7,317 nucleotides of DNA, taken from positions 1 to 7,317 of the forward strand of contig JALVEM010000475.1 of the NCBI GenBank assembly GCA_027030825.1, in the 5' to 3' direction. This DNA comes from Thiohalobacter sp. (GTDB lineage Bacteria > Pseudomonadota > Gammaproteobacteria > Thiohalobacterales > Thiohalobacteraceae). The notes under the pieces were generated by a model. It was not told where the DNA came from and searched no databases. It saw only the letters and a list, made by a program, of their open reading frames with translations. Both the position numbers and the translations under genes were made by a program. How positions within the stretch are numbered: position 1 is the stretch's first letter; each line of letters starts with the position of its first letter. This document shows positions 1-5,440 of this stretch, in pieces.

Positions 1-1
1 C

Positions 2-1432
2 GAGCGGCTCCCGGAACCTGCGACCATGGAGACACGCCAGCTCACCGAGGCCTTCCGGCACATGCGCCAGCAGATCCAGATCCGCCAGGAGGCGCTGCGC
101 TACCAGAGCCTGCACGATGCCCTGACCGGCCTGCCCAACCGCACGCTGCTCACCGATCGCCTCCAGCAGACGCTCTATCATGCCCAGCGCGAGAGCGAGG
201 AGTTCTGCCTGATGATCCTCGACCTCGATCGCTTCAAGGAGATCAACGACACCCTGGGCCATCAGGCCGGTGACGACGTGCTGCGCGAGATCGCGCACCG
301 GCTCGCCCTGATGCTGCGGCGTTCCGACACGGTGGCGCGTCTCGGCGGCGACGAATTCGCCATCCTGCTGCCTTCGACCGGCTGCGCCAAGGCCGAGGAG
401 ATCGCCACCAAGATCGCCGAGACCATCGAACAGCCGATCCGCTGGCACGAGCAGATGCTCTATGTCGGCACCAGCATCGGCATCGCCGCCTACCCCGCCC
501 ACGGCCATGACGTCGATACCCTGCTCAAGCGGGCCGACGTGGCCATGTACGTGGCCAAGAACAACGACCTTCCCTATGCCGTGTACAACGTCCGCAAGGA
601 CGAACATTCGATCAGCCGCCTGACGCTCATCAGCGAACTGAGAAAGGCCATCGAATCGGGCGAGCTGGAACTCCACTACCAGCCCAAGATCGATATCGAG
701 GCGCGTCAGGCCGTCGGCGCCGAGGCCCTGCTGCGCTGGCCCAAGTGGCGCAACCTGTCGACCGAATCGCTCATCCAGACCTGCGAACAGGCCGGCCTGA
801 TCCAGCCGCTGACGATGTGGGTGCTCGAAGAGGCCATGGCCCAGATGCAGCGCTGGCGAGGCATGGGCCTGGAGATCCCGGTGGCCGTCAATCTCTCGGC
901 CTGGAACCTGGCGCATTCCGACATCGACGCCTTCGTCGCCGAGCTCATCGAGCGCCATCGGTTGTCTCCCGAGCTGCTGGAGGTGGAAATTACCGAGAAC
1001 TCCATGATGCGCAATCCCGAGCGTGCCGTGCGGCTGTTGCGGCGGCTGAAGAGCATCGGGGTGAAGCTCGCGGTCGACGACTTCGGCACCGGCTTCTCTT
1101 CTCTCGCCTATCTCAAGCAGATGCCGGTCGACCACATCAAGATCGACAAGTCCTTCGTGATGGACATGCTGCGCGACGAGAACGACGCCATCATCGTGCG
1201 CTCCATCATCGACCTTGCGCACAACCTCGGCATGAAGGTCATCGCCGAGGGGGTCGACAGCAGCGACGTGCTCTCTTTGCTGGAGATCCTGCGCTGTGAC
1301 ATGGCGCAGGGCTACTTCATCGCCCGCCCCATGCCGCCCGAGCGCTTCAACCGGTGGCTGGCCCGCCAGTCCCAGGCCATGGCGGACGGAGAAGCACGCC
1401 ACGCCCTCGCCTTTCCCGTGCGGAGAGACTGA
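2..1432 (+). CDS. GGDEF-EAL cyclic-di-GMP signalling protein, 5' end outside the window
   Basis: Bifunctional-type c-di-GMP protein: GGDEF domains make c-di-GMP from two GTP and EAL domains hydrolyse it to pGpG. Numbering from the ATG at 26: a helical linker (1-30) leads to the GGDEF domain (about 30-190) with an intact GGDEF (107-111) and an inhibitory RxxD site (R98-D101) five residues before it. The EAL domain (about 200-445) has EALLR from 233, N289, EITE from 321, DDFGTG at 351-356, K372, E408 and the QGYFIARP segment near 428. Both active sites therefore look competent; one variation is EGVD where EGVE is usual. The reading frame has no stop before 26, and the residues around the ATG (LPEPATMETRQLTEAFRHM) resemble the second helix of a HAMP domain. 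I infer that the true start and a membrane sensor part lie to the left and that the ATG at 26 is internal. The next gene overlaps its stop by one base. Confidence 0.93.
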   Translation, partial: ERLPEPATMETRQLTEAFRHMRQQIQIRQEALRYQSLHDALTGLPNRTLLTDRLQQTLYHAQRESEEFCLMILDLDRFKEINDTLGHQAGDDVLREIAHRLALMLRRSDTVARLGGDEFAILLPSTGCAKAEEIATKIAETIEQPIRWHEQMLYVGTSIGIAAYPAHGHDVDTLLKRADVAMYVAKNNDLPYAVYNVRKDEHSISRLTLISELRKAIESGELELHYQPKIDIEARQAVGAEALLRWPKWRNLSTESLIQTCEQAGLIQPLTMWVLEEAMAQMQRWRGMGLEIPVAVNLSAWNLAHSDIDAFVAELIERHRLSPELLEVEITENSMMRNPERAVRLLRRLKSIGVKLAVDDFGTGFSSLAYLKQMPVDHIKIDKSFVMDMLRDENDAIIVRSIIDLAHNLGMKVIAEGVDSSDVLSLLEILRCDMAQGYFIARPMPPERFNRWLARQSQAMADGEARHALAFPVRRD

Positions 1433-1845
1433 TGCGAAGATTGATCCTGGTGCTGCTGATCGCGCTGGCCGTCACGGCCCAGGCCCGCGACCTCCACGGC
1501 CGTTACGCCGTCTTCGGCATCGGCCAGGGACCGTGCCGCGACTTTCTGGAGGCGCGCCATGCCGGCGGCGCGGCTCTGGTGCTCTACGAGCAGTGGATCG
1601 CCGGCCACATCTCGGCCTTCAACCTGCTGCTCGACCGCACCTACAATCTGCTCGGCGATCTCACGCCCACACAGCTGCTGACCCGTGTCGATGCCCGCTG
1701 CAGCAGGGAACCGGATCGTCCCTTCATCCAGGCGCTGGCGGCGGAACTGGAAGCCCTCTACGAGGTGCGCGCCAACTTCTCGCGCGATGCGCCGTCGGGC
1801 TGGCGGCAGTGGATGAAAGAAAAAAGGGACGGGGAGAAGAACTGA
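1432..1845 (+). CDS. small exported two-cysteine protein of unknown function
   Basis: The product is 137 residues. MRRLILVLLIALAVTAQA reads as a Sec signal peptide with cleavage probably after AQA, so it should act in the periplasm. The mature part has two cysteines (C34 in GPCRDFL and C90 in DARCSR) that could form a disulfide, and a WIAGHISAFN segment between them. The C-x-x-[FY]-L ... W-x-x-G-x-x-[ST]-A-x-N ... C pattern reminds me of small periplasmic proteins of the HdeA-like or Rap1a/Tai-like type. That is a resemblance from memory and not an assignment. The end is charged (WMKEKRDGEKN). The start is supported by GGAGAG at 1422-1427, 4 bases upstream, and by the TGATG overlap with the preceding stop, so translation is likely coupled to the c-di-GMP enzyme gene. 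It may work with that enzyme's presumed periplasmic sensor, which is inference from gene order only. Confidence 0.85.
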   Translation: MRRLILVLLIALAVTAQARDLHGRYAVFGIGQGPCRDFLEARHAGGAALVLYEQWIAGHISAFNLLLDRTYNLLGDLTPTQLLTRVDARCSREPDRPFIQALAAELEALYEVRANFSRDAPSGWRQWMKEKRDGEKN

Positions 1846-1850
1846 ATCCG

Positions 1851-1871
1851 GAATTCAGAATTCAGAATTCA
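1851..1871. repeat. tandem heptamer repeat, three copies of GAATTCA
   Basis: Three exact, uninterrupted copies of GAATTCA lie at 1851-1857, 1858-1864 and 1865-1871. They begin six bases after the stop codon of the upstream gene, and a degenerate copy (TGAATCC) overlaps that stop. Because GAATTC is itself palindromic, the tract can also fold. It resembles a short tandem repeat prone to copy-number change. A different heptamer tract sits at 7090-7103. Confidence 0.85.
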
Positions 1872-1905
1872 GTCGGCATGGCGGGACGCGCCTTCCGGTG
1901 CGCCA

Positions 1906-2162
1906 ACCCGCATATTGCACCGAGGGCTCCGGATGATGGCGGATTTGCAGCCGGACTCGGGGCGCGCTGGAGCGAAAGTCGTAGCCGGGACTACGACTTG
2001 AGCGAAGCGCCCGCGAGACCGAGCGAAAATCCGCCAGGGCCGGAGCAGGAAGCGGGTAGTACAAACTGTACTCTTGCAAAAACAGCCCAAAACCACCTCA
2101 AGCCTCTGTTACATCAAAGAGTCATGATCCCGCCCGCTTCCGCCTTGGCGCAATATGCGGGT
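1906..2162. mobile_element. MITE-like element bounded by 16-bp inverted repeats
   Basis: The ends are ACCCGCATATTGCACC (1906-1921) and GGCGCAATATGCGGGT (2147-2162). The second is the reverse complement of the first with 15 of 16 positions matching. Inside are two further inverted structures: a nested hairpin at 1926-2046, and a 9-bp pair GGAAGCGGG (2048-2056) with CCCGCTTCC (2133-2141). The length of 257 bp is far too short for a transposase, and no coding frame is credible. Size, terminal inverted repeats and position between convergent genes fit a non-autonomous transposable element or a remnant of an insertion sequence. No clear target-site duplication is visible outside the ends, so the mobile origin is inference. 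Confidence 0.5.
1926..2046. repeat. long nested imperfect palindrome (hairpin)
   Basis: Four collinear pairs of arms share a centre near 1987: GCTCCGG 1926-1932 with CCGGAGC 2040-2046; GGCGGATTT 1938-1946 with AAATCCGCC 2027-2035; GCGCT 1964-1968 with AGCGC 2006-2010; AAGTCGTAG 1976-1984 with CTACGACTT 1991-1999, leaving the 6-base loop CCGGGA. Every arm is a perfect reverse complement. Three copies of GAGCGAA (1970-1976, 2000-2006, 2021-2027) fall in the internal loops. It could fold as DNA cruciform or RNA in either direction. Confidence 0.75.
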
Positions 2163-2179
2163 CAACAGGGAGACGGTTC

Positions 2180-3058
2180 TCACTGCACTTCCGCGAGCAG
2201 GCGTTCGATCATGGCGATCGACTGCCCCAGATAGCCGCCGCCGAACAGGTTGAGGTGGTTGAGGATGTGGTAGAGGTTGTAGAGGGTGCGACGCACCCGA
2301 TAGCCGGGATCGAGCGGCCAGGCCGCCTCGTAGGCGGCACGAAAATCGGTGCCGAAGCCGCCGAAGAGCTCCGTCATGGCGATGTCGGCCTCCCGATCGC
2401 CGTAATAGACGGCCGGATCGAAGACGACCGGCTCGCCGGAGTCCAGCACGCCCCAGTTGCCGCCCCACAGATCGCCGTGCAGCAGCGAGGGAACGGGGCG
2501 GTAGTCCGTGAAGAAGTCGCCCACGCGGTCCAGCAGCCGCTCGCCGAGGCGCTGCAGCTCTCCGCCGTGACCGTGCCGCTTCGCCAGCTCGAGCTGAAAG
2601 CCGAGTCGCCGTTCGCGCCAGAAGCGCACCCAGTCGGCATCCCATGCATTCGGCTGGGGGCTGGCCCCGATGGTGTTGTCGCGATCCCAGCCGAAGGCCT
2701 CGGCAGTGCAGCGATGCTGGCGGGCCAGTCCCTCCCCCAGCCGGGCCCCGCCGCCTCGCCCGCCCAGCGGCAGGTATTCCAGCGCCAGCCAGGCGCGCCC
2801 ACCGGCCAGGCCGCAGCCCAGGGCCCGCGGCACCCGGACCCCGCCGCAGGCCTCCAGCGCCTGGAGCCCTGCCAGCTCGGCCTCGAACATGTCCAGGCGC
2901 CGCGCATCGTTCAGCTTGATGAACAGGCGCGCTCCCTCGGCCGTGGGTACGGCCAGCGTCTCGTTGATGCAGCCGCCGCCCACGGACTCCGCGTGATCCA
3001 CGCGGGGATGCAGCCCGGTGACCTCGCCGATGGCTTCGGCCAGCGCCTCATGGATCAT
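2180..3058 (-). CDS. fructosamine/ketosamine-3-kinase family protein
   Basis: The product is 292 residues, the usual family length. Enzymes of this family phosphorylate the sugar of glycated amines (fructosamines or ribulosamines), which destabilises the adduct and so deglycates proteins or small amines in the cytoplasm; ATP is the donor. The fold is that of aminoglycoside phosphotransferases. Visible motifs: a glycine-rich loop GGGCINET (27-34), lysine K48 in FIKLN, the FEAEL helix (58-62), the family signature GWDRDNTIGASPQPN (123-137), the catalytic HGDLWGGN (194-201, D196), FDP (213-215, D214) and the GDREADIAM segment (220-228). The set looks complete. The ATG at 3058 has GGGAG (3067-3071) eight bases upstream. 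The gene stands alone, divergent from the small exported gene at 3213. The exact substrate cannot be read from the sequence, and bacterial members often prefer ribulosamines. Confidence 0.93.
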   Translation of the reverse strand: MIHEALAEAIGEVTGLHPRVDHAESVGGGCINETLAVPTAEGARLFIKLNDARRLDMFEAELAGLQALEACGGVRVPRALGCGLAGGRAWLALEYLPLGGRGGGARLGEGLARQHRCTAEAFGWDRDNTIGASPQPNAWDADWVRFWRERRLGFQLELAKRHGHGGELQRLGERLLDRVGDFFTDYRPVPSLLHGDLWGGNWGVLDSGEPVVFDPAVYYGDREADIAMTELFGGFGTDFRAAYEAAWPLDPGYRVRRTLYNLYHILNHLNLFGGGYLGQSIAMIERLLAEVQ

Positions 3059-3083
3059 GTCGTCGGCTCCCGTCTTGCGTTCC

Positions 3084-3101
3084 TGTCAGCATATTCTGAC
3101 A
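3084..3101. promoter_or_regulatory. inverted repeat TGTCAG-N6-CTGACA, possible operator
   Basis: Perfect 6-bp arms (3084-3089 and 3096-3101) flank the spacer CATATT. It lies 26 bases upstream of the kinase start codon in the divergent intergenic region. It could be a dimeric regulator site for the minus-strand gene or a hairpin in its leader. No known box is matched with confidence. Confidence 0.4.
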
Positions 3102-3144
3102 AAGACTTGCGCATTCCACGACAGCGATTATCCGCCTTCTCCGA

Positions 3145-3173
3145 TGGTCGGCCCATGCCCGCCACAGCATAAT
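3145..3173 (+). promoter_or_regulatory. weak sigma70-like promoter for the small exported gene
   Basis: CATAAT at 3168-3173 matches the -10 consensus at five of six positions. TGGTCG at 3145-3150, 17 bases upstream, is a poor -35 (three of six). It is correctly placed about 40 bases before the ATG at 3213. On the opposite strand ATTATC (3127-3132) reads as GATAAT and may be a -10 for the kinase gene, but I see no matching -35 there. Confidence 0.3.
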
Positions 3174-3212
3174 GACGATCCTGCAATGGCATCGAACATC
3201 GGGGGTGATGTC

Positions 3213-3491
3213 ATGAAACCCGTGCCGCATCTGCCAGCCGTTCTGCTGCTGATCGTGGCCCTGAGCGGCCATGTGACGCCCGCGCTGGCACTCTGCCCGG
3301 AAAAGCTGCCGGTGGCCCTGCTCGAGGAATGCATCGTGGTCGAGGGGCTGGGACAGGAATACCCGGTGGAGGAGGCGCTCGCCGAATGGCGCAGGCGACA
3401 TGCCGGAAAGGACCGGCATGCGCCCCCGCCGTCGGCCGCACGCGAGACCGGAATCGCCACCGCACCCCTCGCGGAAAAGGCCACCCCCTGA
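3213..3491 (+). CDS. small exported protein of unknown function
   Basis: The product is 92 residues. The residues before ALALCPEKLP form a hydrophobic signal peptide (PAVLLLIVALSGHVTPALA) with likely cleavage after ALA around residue 26. The mature part is about 66 residues with two cysteines (in LCPEKL and EECIVV), a charged helix (EYPVEEALAEWRRRHAGKDR) and a low-complexity tail rich in alanine, proline and charged residues. I do not recognise the family. The frame is open further upstream, but the ATG at 3213 is chosen because GGGGGTGA (3201-3208) sits just before it and the signal peptide begins there. It is divergent from the kinase and ends 7 bases from the stop of the convergent HNH gene. 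A disulfide-bonded periplasmic peptide is a guess from the cysteines. Confidence 0.7.
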   Translation: MKPVPHLPAVLLLIVALSGHVTPALALCPEKLPVALLEECIVVEGLGQEYPVEEALAEWRRRHAGKDRHAPPPSAARETGIATAPLAEKATP

Positions 3492-3498
3492 TTTTCCG
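3472..3498. repeat. A/T-armed hairpin between convergent genes
   Basis: CGGAAAA (3472-3478) and TTTTCCG (3492-3498) are perfect reverse complements around a 13-base loop that contains the stop codon of the small exported gene. It occupies the junction where two genes meet tail to tail. It might help end transcription in both directions, but the arms lack the usual GC-rich stem plus separate T tract. Confidence 0.35.
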
Positions 3499-4095
3499 TC
3501 AATGATTGCCCGACAGGCGCTGCCGGAGGGGGCTGTTGCGCGGGAAATGGGCCTCCAGAAAGGCCATCTGATCCGCCAGGATGCGGCGCCCCTTCAGATA
3601 GATGTATTCGGCATGGGTCGGCGTGAAAGGGATGGCGACCAGCTCCATGCCGGCCTCCTCGGGACGCCTCCCCGCCTTGTGATGATTGCAGCGCTTGCAC
3701 GCCGTCACCACGTTGTTCCAGACATCGAGCCCGCCCTGGCTGAGCGGCGTGACATGGTCCCGTGACAGCTCCCGTTCCGGAAAACGCCGGGCGCAGTACA
3801 TGCAGATCCAGGCGTCCCGCTTGAACAGGGCGCGATTGTCGAGCGGTGGCGGACGACGGCGACGCCTCGCCGCCCCTCGCTCGCCGAGCGTCGCGACGAT
3901 GGAATGCACGCGGATGATGCTGCGCCGTCCGGTGCGCGCATTGATCCCGCCATGGATCTCGAACAGTTCGGAGCCGCAGGTGTAGGCGACCAGGCCGCCA
4001 TGGTAGTAGCGCACCGCGTCCCGGTAGTCGATCCATTCGAGCGGCATGCCGGACGCGTCTGTCCTGAGTATCTGCAGGCTGAGATCGTTGGGCAC
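3499..4095 (-). CDS. HNH endonuclease family protein
   Basis: From the GTG start the product is 198 residues. The nuclease module occupies about 90-145: a zinc-knuckle pair C98/C101 and C133/C136, the catalytic-type DH (D113-H114) in LSRDHVTPLSQGG, N127/N128 in WNNVVTACKRCN, and histidines 138-139. This is the metal-dependent HNH (beta-beta-alpha metal) fold. The N-terminal 85 residues (PNDLSLQILRTD, MPLEWIDY, VAYTCG) and the C-terminal PTHAEYIYLKGR, LADQMAFLEAHFPR are, from memory, conserved in a stand-alone HNH family widespread in gammaproteobacteria whose role is not established. An arginine run (77-81) followed by prolines joins the N-terminal part to the nuclease. GTG at 4095 is preferred over the in-frame ATG at 4137 because GGAGG (4107-4103) lies 7 bases before it and family members as I remember them begin at PNDLSLQ. 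There is no partner methyltransferase or toxin-antitoxin gene nearby. Confidence 0.85.
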   Translation of the reverse strand: MPNDLSLQILRTDASGMPLEWIDYRDAVRYYHGGLVAYTCGSELFEIHGGINARTGRRSIIRVHSIVATLGERGAARRRRRPPPLDNRALFKRDAWICMYCARRFPERELSRDHVTPLSQGGLDVWNNVVTACKRCNHHKAGRRPEEAGMELVAIPFTPTHAEYIYLKGRRILADQMAFLEAHFPRNSPLRQRLSGNH

Positions 4096-4115
4096 TGAAA
4101 CACCTCCAGTGCCCA
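4089..4115 (-). promoter_or_regulatory. hairpin holding the HNH gene's GTG start, Shine-Dalgarno in its loop
   Basis: On the minus strand TGGGCACT (4115-4108) and AGTGCCCA (4096-4089) are perfect 8-bp reverse complements with an 11-base loop. The loop contains GGAGG (4107-4103), and the 3' arm contains the GTG start codon (4095-4093). In mRNA this would present the ribosome binding site in a loop while pairing the start codon, so it could tune initiation. It could equally be a DNA operator over the start. The geometry is seen directly; the regulation is inferred. Confidence 0.5.
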
Positions 4116-4167
4116 CGTTAACCCGGTTCGCCACCACCGCGCAAGCACGCCACCGTCATGTTCCGAG

Positions 4168-4204
4168 GCAATGCAATTCCCCAAGCTTCAGCCACTTGCA
4201 TTGC
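4168..4204. promoter_or_regulatory. 9-bp inverted repeat upstream of the transhydrogenase operon
   Basis: GCAATGCAA (4168-4176) and TTGCATTGC (4196-4204) are perfect reverse complements separated by 19 bases. The repeat lies in the divergent region between the HNH gene and pntA, just upstream of the candidate pnt promoter, so it may be an operator pair or an RNA hairpin in the HNH leader. Confidence 0.45.
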
Positions 4205-4213
4205 GGCTTGCGG

Positions 4214-4242
4214 TTCAATACCGCATCCGCTTCCGGTATCAT
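4214..4242 (+). promoter_or_regulatory. candidate sigma70 promoter of the pnt operon with overlapping inverted repeat
   Basis: TTCAAT (4214-4219) and TATCAT (4237-4242) are 17 bases apart, which is ideal spacing. The -10 matches five of six consensus positions and the -35 only three. A perfect inverted repeat ATACCG (4218-4223) with CGGTAT (4234-4239) overlaps both elements and is a plausible repressor site. The ATG of pntA is 64 bases downstream. Confidence 0.4.
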
Positions 4243-4306
4243 GGCCACCCTTTGAACAGACTCGGATCCGTCGCCGAACCCCCGAGAACCGTCACGGAGA
4301 ACCGCG

Positions 4307-5440
4307 ATGCCACTGAAACTGGCCGTTGTGAAGGAAACCGCGCCCAACGAGCGCCGTGTCGCCCTCGACCCCGCCACGGCCATGCGCTTCCGAAAACTGG
4401 GCTGCACCGTGTCGATGGAACATGACGCCGGCCGGGGCGCCCACTATGTCGACGAGGACTACATCGACATCGAATTCACGTCCGACAGGGCCGCCCTGCT
4501 CGGCGACGCCGACGTCCTGCTCAAGGTCCAGCCACCCTCGGTGGAAGAGATCGGCATGCTCCGCGAGGGGGCCGTGGTCGTCGGCTTCATGCAGCCCCAC
4601 CAGCATCCCGAACGCATCGCGGCCCTGCGCGACCGGAAGATCACCAGTTTCGCCATGGAGCTCATCCCGCGCATCTCGCGGGCCCAGAGCATGGATGCGC
4701 TCTCTTCCCAGGCCGCGGTGGCCGGCTACAAGGCCGGGCTGCTCGCCGCCGATCTCTCGTCCCGATTCTTTCCCATGCTCACGACCGCCGCCGGGACCAT
4801 CCGGCCGGCCAGGGTGCTGGTGATCGGCGCCGGCGTGGCGGGCCTGCAGGCGATCGCCACCTGCAAGCGGCTGGGCGCCATCGTGGAGGCCTACGACGTG
4901 CGCGCCGCGACGCGCGAACAGGTCGAATCGCTCGGCGCCCGCTTCGTCGACGTGGGGGTCTCCGCCGAAGGCGAGGGCGGCTATGCCCGCGAGCTGACCG
5001 ACGAGGAGAAGAAGCATCAGCAGGAAGTGCTCGCCAGCCACGTGGTGGCCGCGGACGCCGTGATCACCACCGCGGCGATCCCCGGGCGTCCCTCGCCGAA
5101 GATCGTCACGCGGGAGATGGTGGACAACATGAAGGTGGGCTCGGTCATCATCGATCTGGCCGCCGAGGGCGGCGGCAACTGCGAGGTCTCGCAGCCGGGC
5201 GAGAAGATCGAATTCGGCCCCGCCACCGTCTATGCGCCCCTCAACGTGCCCAGCATGCTGCCGGTCCATGCCAGCGAGATGTATGCGCGCAACCTGTTCA
5301 ATTTCCTGAGCCCGATGATCCAGGACAGCGAACTGGCGCTGGACTGGGACGACGAGGTGATCCGCGACAGCGTACTCACCCGCGACGGCGAGATCCTCTT
5401 CGCGCCCGCCCGCGCCCTGGTCGAAGGAGAGTCGCAATGA
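4307..5440 (+). CDS. pntA: NAD(P)+ transhydrogenase subunit alpha part 1 (NAD(H)-binding)
   Basis: Soluble domain I of the proton-translocating transhydrogenase; it binds NAD(H) at the cytoplasmic face and passes hydride to NADP+ on the beta subunit. The length of 377 residues fits the split form, in which the membrane part of alpha is a separate gene. Motifs: N-terminal VVKETAPNERRVAL (7-20), the RAQSMD loop with R122, Q127 and D130 (the residues that meet the nicotinamide and domain III in the Rhodospirillum rubrum protein), the Rossmann loop GAGVAGLQA (174-182), D197 after the second strand consistent with NAD rather than NADP, and AAIPGRPSPK (256-265). GGAGA (4296-4300) is 6 bases before the ATG. 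The stop overlaps the next start as ATGA, so translation is probably coupled. First gene of a three-gene operon. Confidence 0.97.
   Translation: MPLKLAVVKETAPNERRVALDPATAMRFRKLGCTVSMEHDAGRGAHYVDEDYIDIEFTSDRAALLGDADVLLKVQPPSVEEIGMLREGAVVVGFMQPHQHPERIAALRDRKITSFAMELIPRISRAQSMDALSSQAAVAGYKAGLLAADLSSRFFPMLTTAAGTIRPARVLVIGAGVAGLQAIATCKRLGAIVEAYDVRAATREQVESLGARFVDVGVSAEGEGGYARELTDEEKKHQQEVLASHVVAADAVITTAAIPGRPSPKIVTREMVDNMKVGSVIIDLAAEGGGNCEVSQPGEKIEFGPATVYAPLNVPSMLPVHASEMYARNLFNFLSPMIQDSELALDWDDEVIRDSVLTRDGEILFAPARALVEGESQ

Larger units (their letters stand above)
1846..2179. other. intergenic region without a gene between convergent genes
   Basis: This 334-base stretch separates the exported-protein gene (+) from the kinase gene (-). 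Open frames cross it, but none has codon usage, a ribosome binding site or a recognisable product. Its content is the heptamer tract at 1851-1871, a small hairpin at 1887-1902 (CGCGCC and GGTGCG arms around TTCC, with one G-T pair) and the inverted-repeat element at 1906-2162. I see no hairpin followed by a T tract that would be a convincing intrinsic terminator for either flanking gene. Confidence 0.7.

Noticed and set aside
26..28. ATG at 26 as the true start of the GGDEF-EAL gene
   Set aside because: The frame is open to the window edge and continues upstream with HAMP-like residues, and only a weak purine stretch precedes the ATG. The start is more likely outside the window.
745..1299. 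184-residue frame inside the GGDEF-EAL gene
   Set aside because: Arginine- and alanine-rich translation in another frame of a gene with intact motifs; a GC-rich shadow.
2060..2080. Terminator hairpin AGTAC/GTACT at 2059-2073
   Set aside because: The stem has only five base pairs and the T run is missing on the plus strand; on the minus strand the T run precedes rather than follows it.
1296..2234. 312-residue plus-strand frame running across the exported-protein gene and the intergenic repeat
   Set aside because: It overlaps two well supported features, ends inside the kinase gene and has no recognisable domain.
3083..3102. LexA-type SOS box before the kinase gene
   Set aside because: CTGT is present, but the spacing to the opposite half is wrong and the second half is not ACAG.
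2255..3172. 305-residue plus-strand frame opposite the kinase gene
   Set aside because: Antisense to a gene with a full set of kinase motifs; composition typical of a shadow frame.
3018..3212. Upstream extension of the small exported protein to 157 residues
   Set aside because: The extension overlaps the divergent kinase start, and the ATG at 3213 has a strong ribosome binding site and begins a signal peptide.
4292..5437. 381-residue minus-strand frame opposite pntA
   Set aside because: Histidine-, aspartate- and glycine-rich antisense translation of pntA, with no domain of its own.
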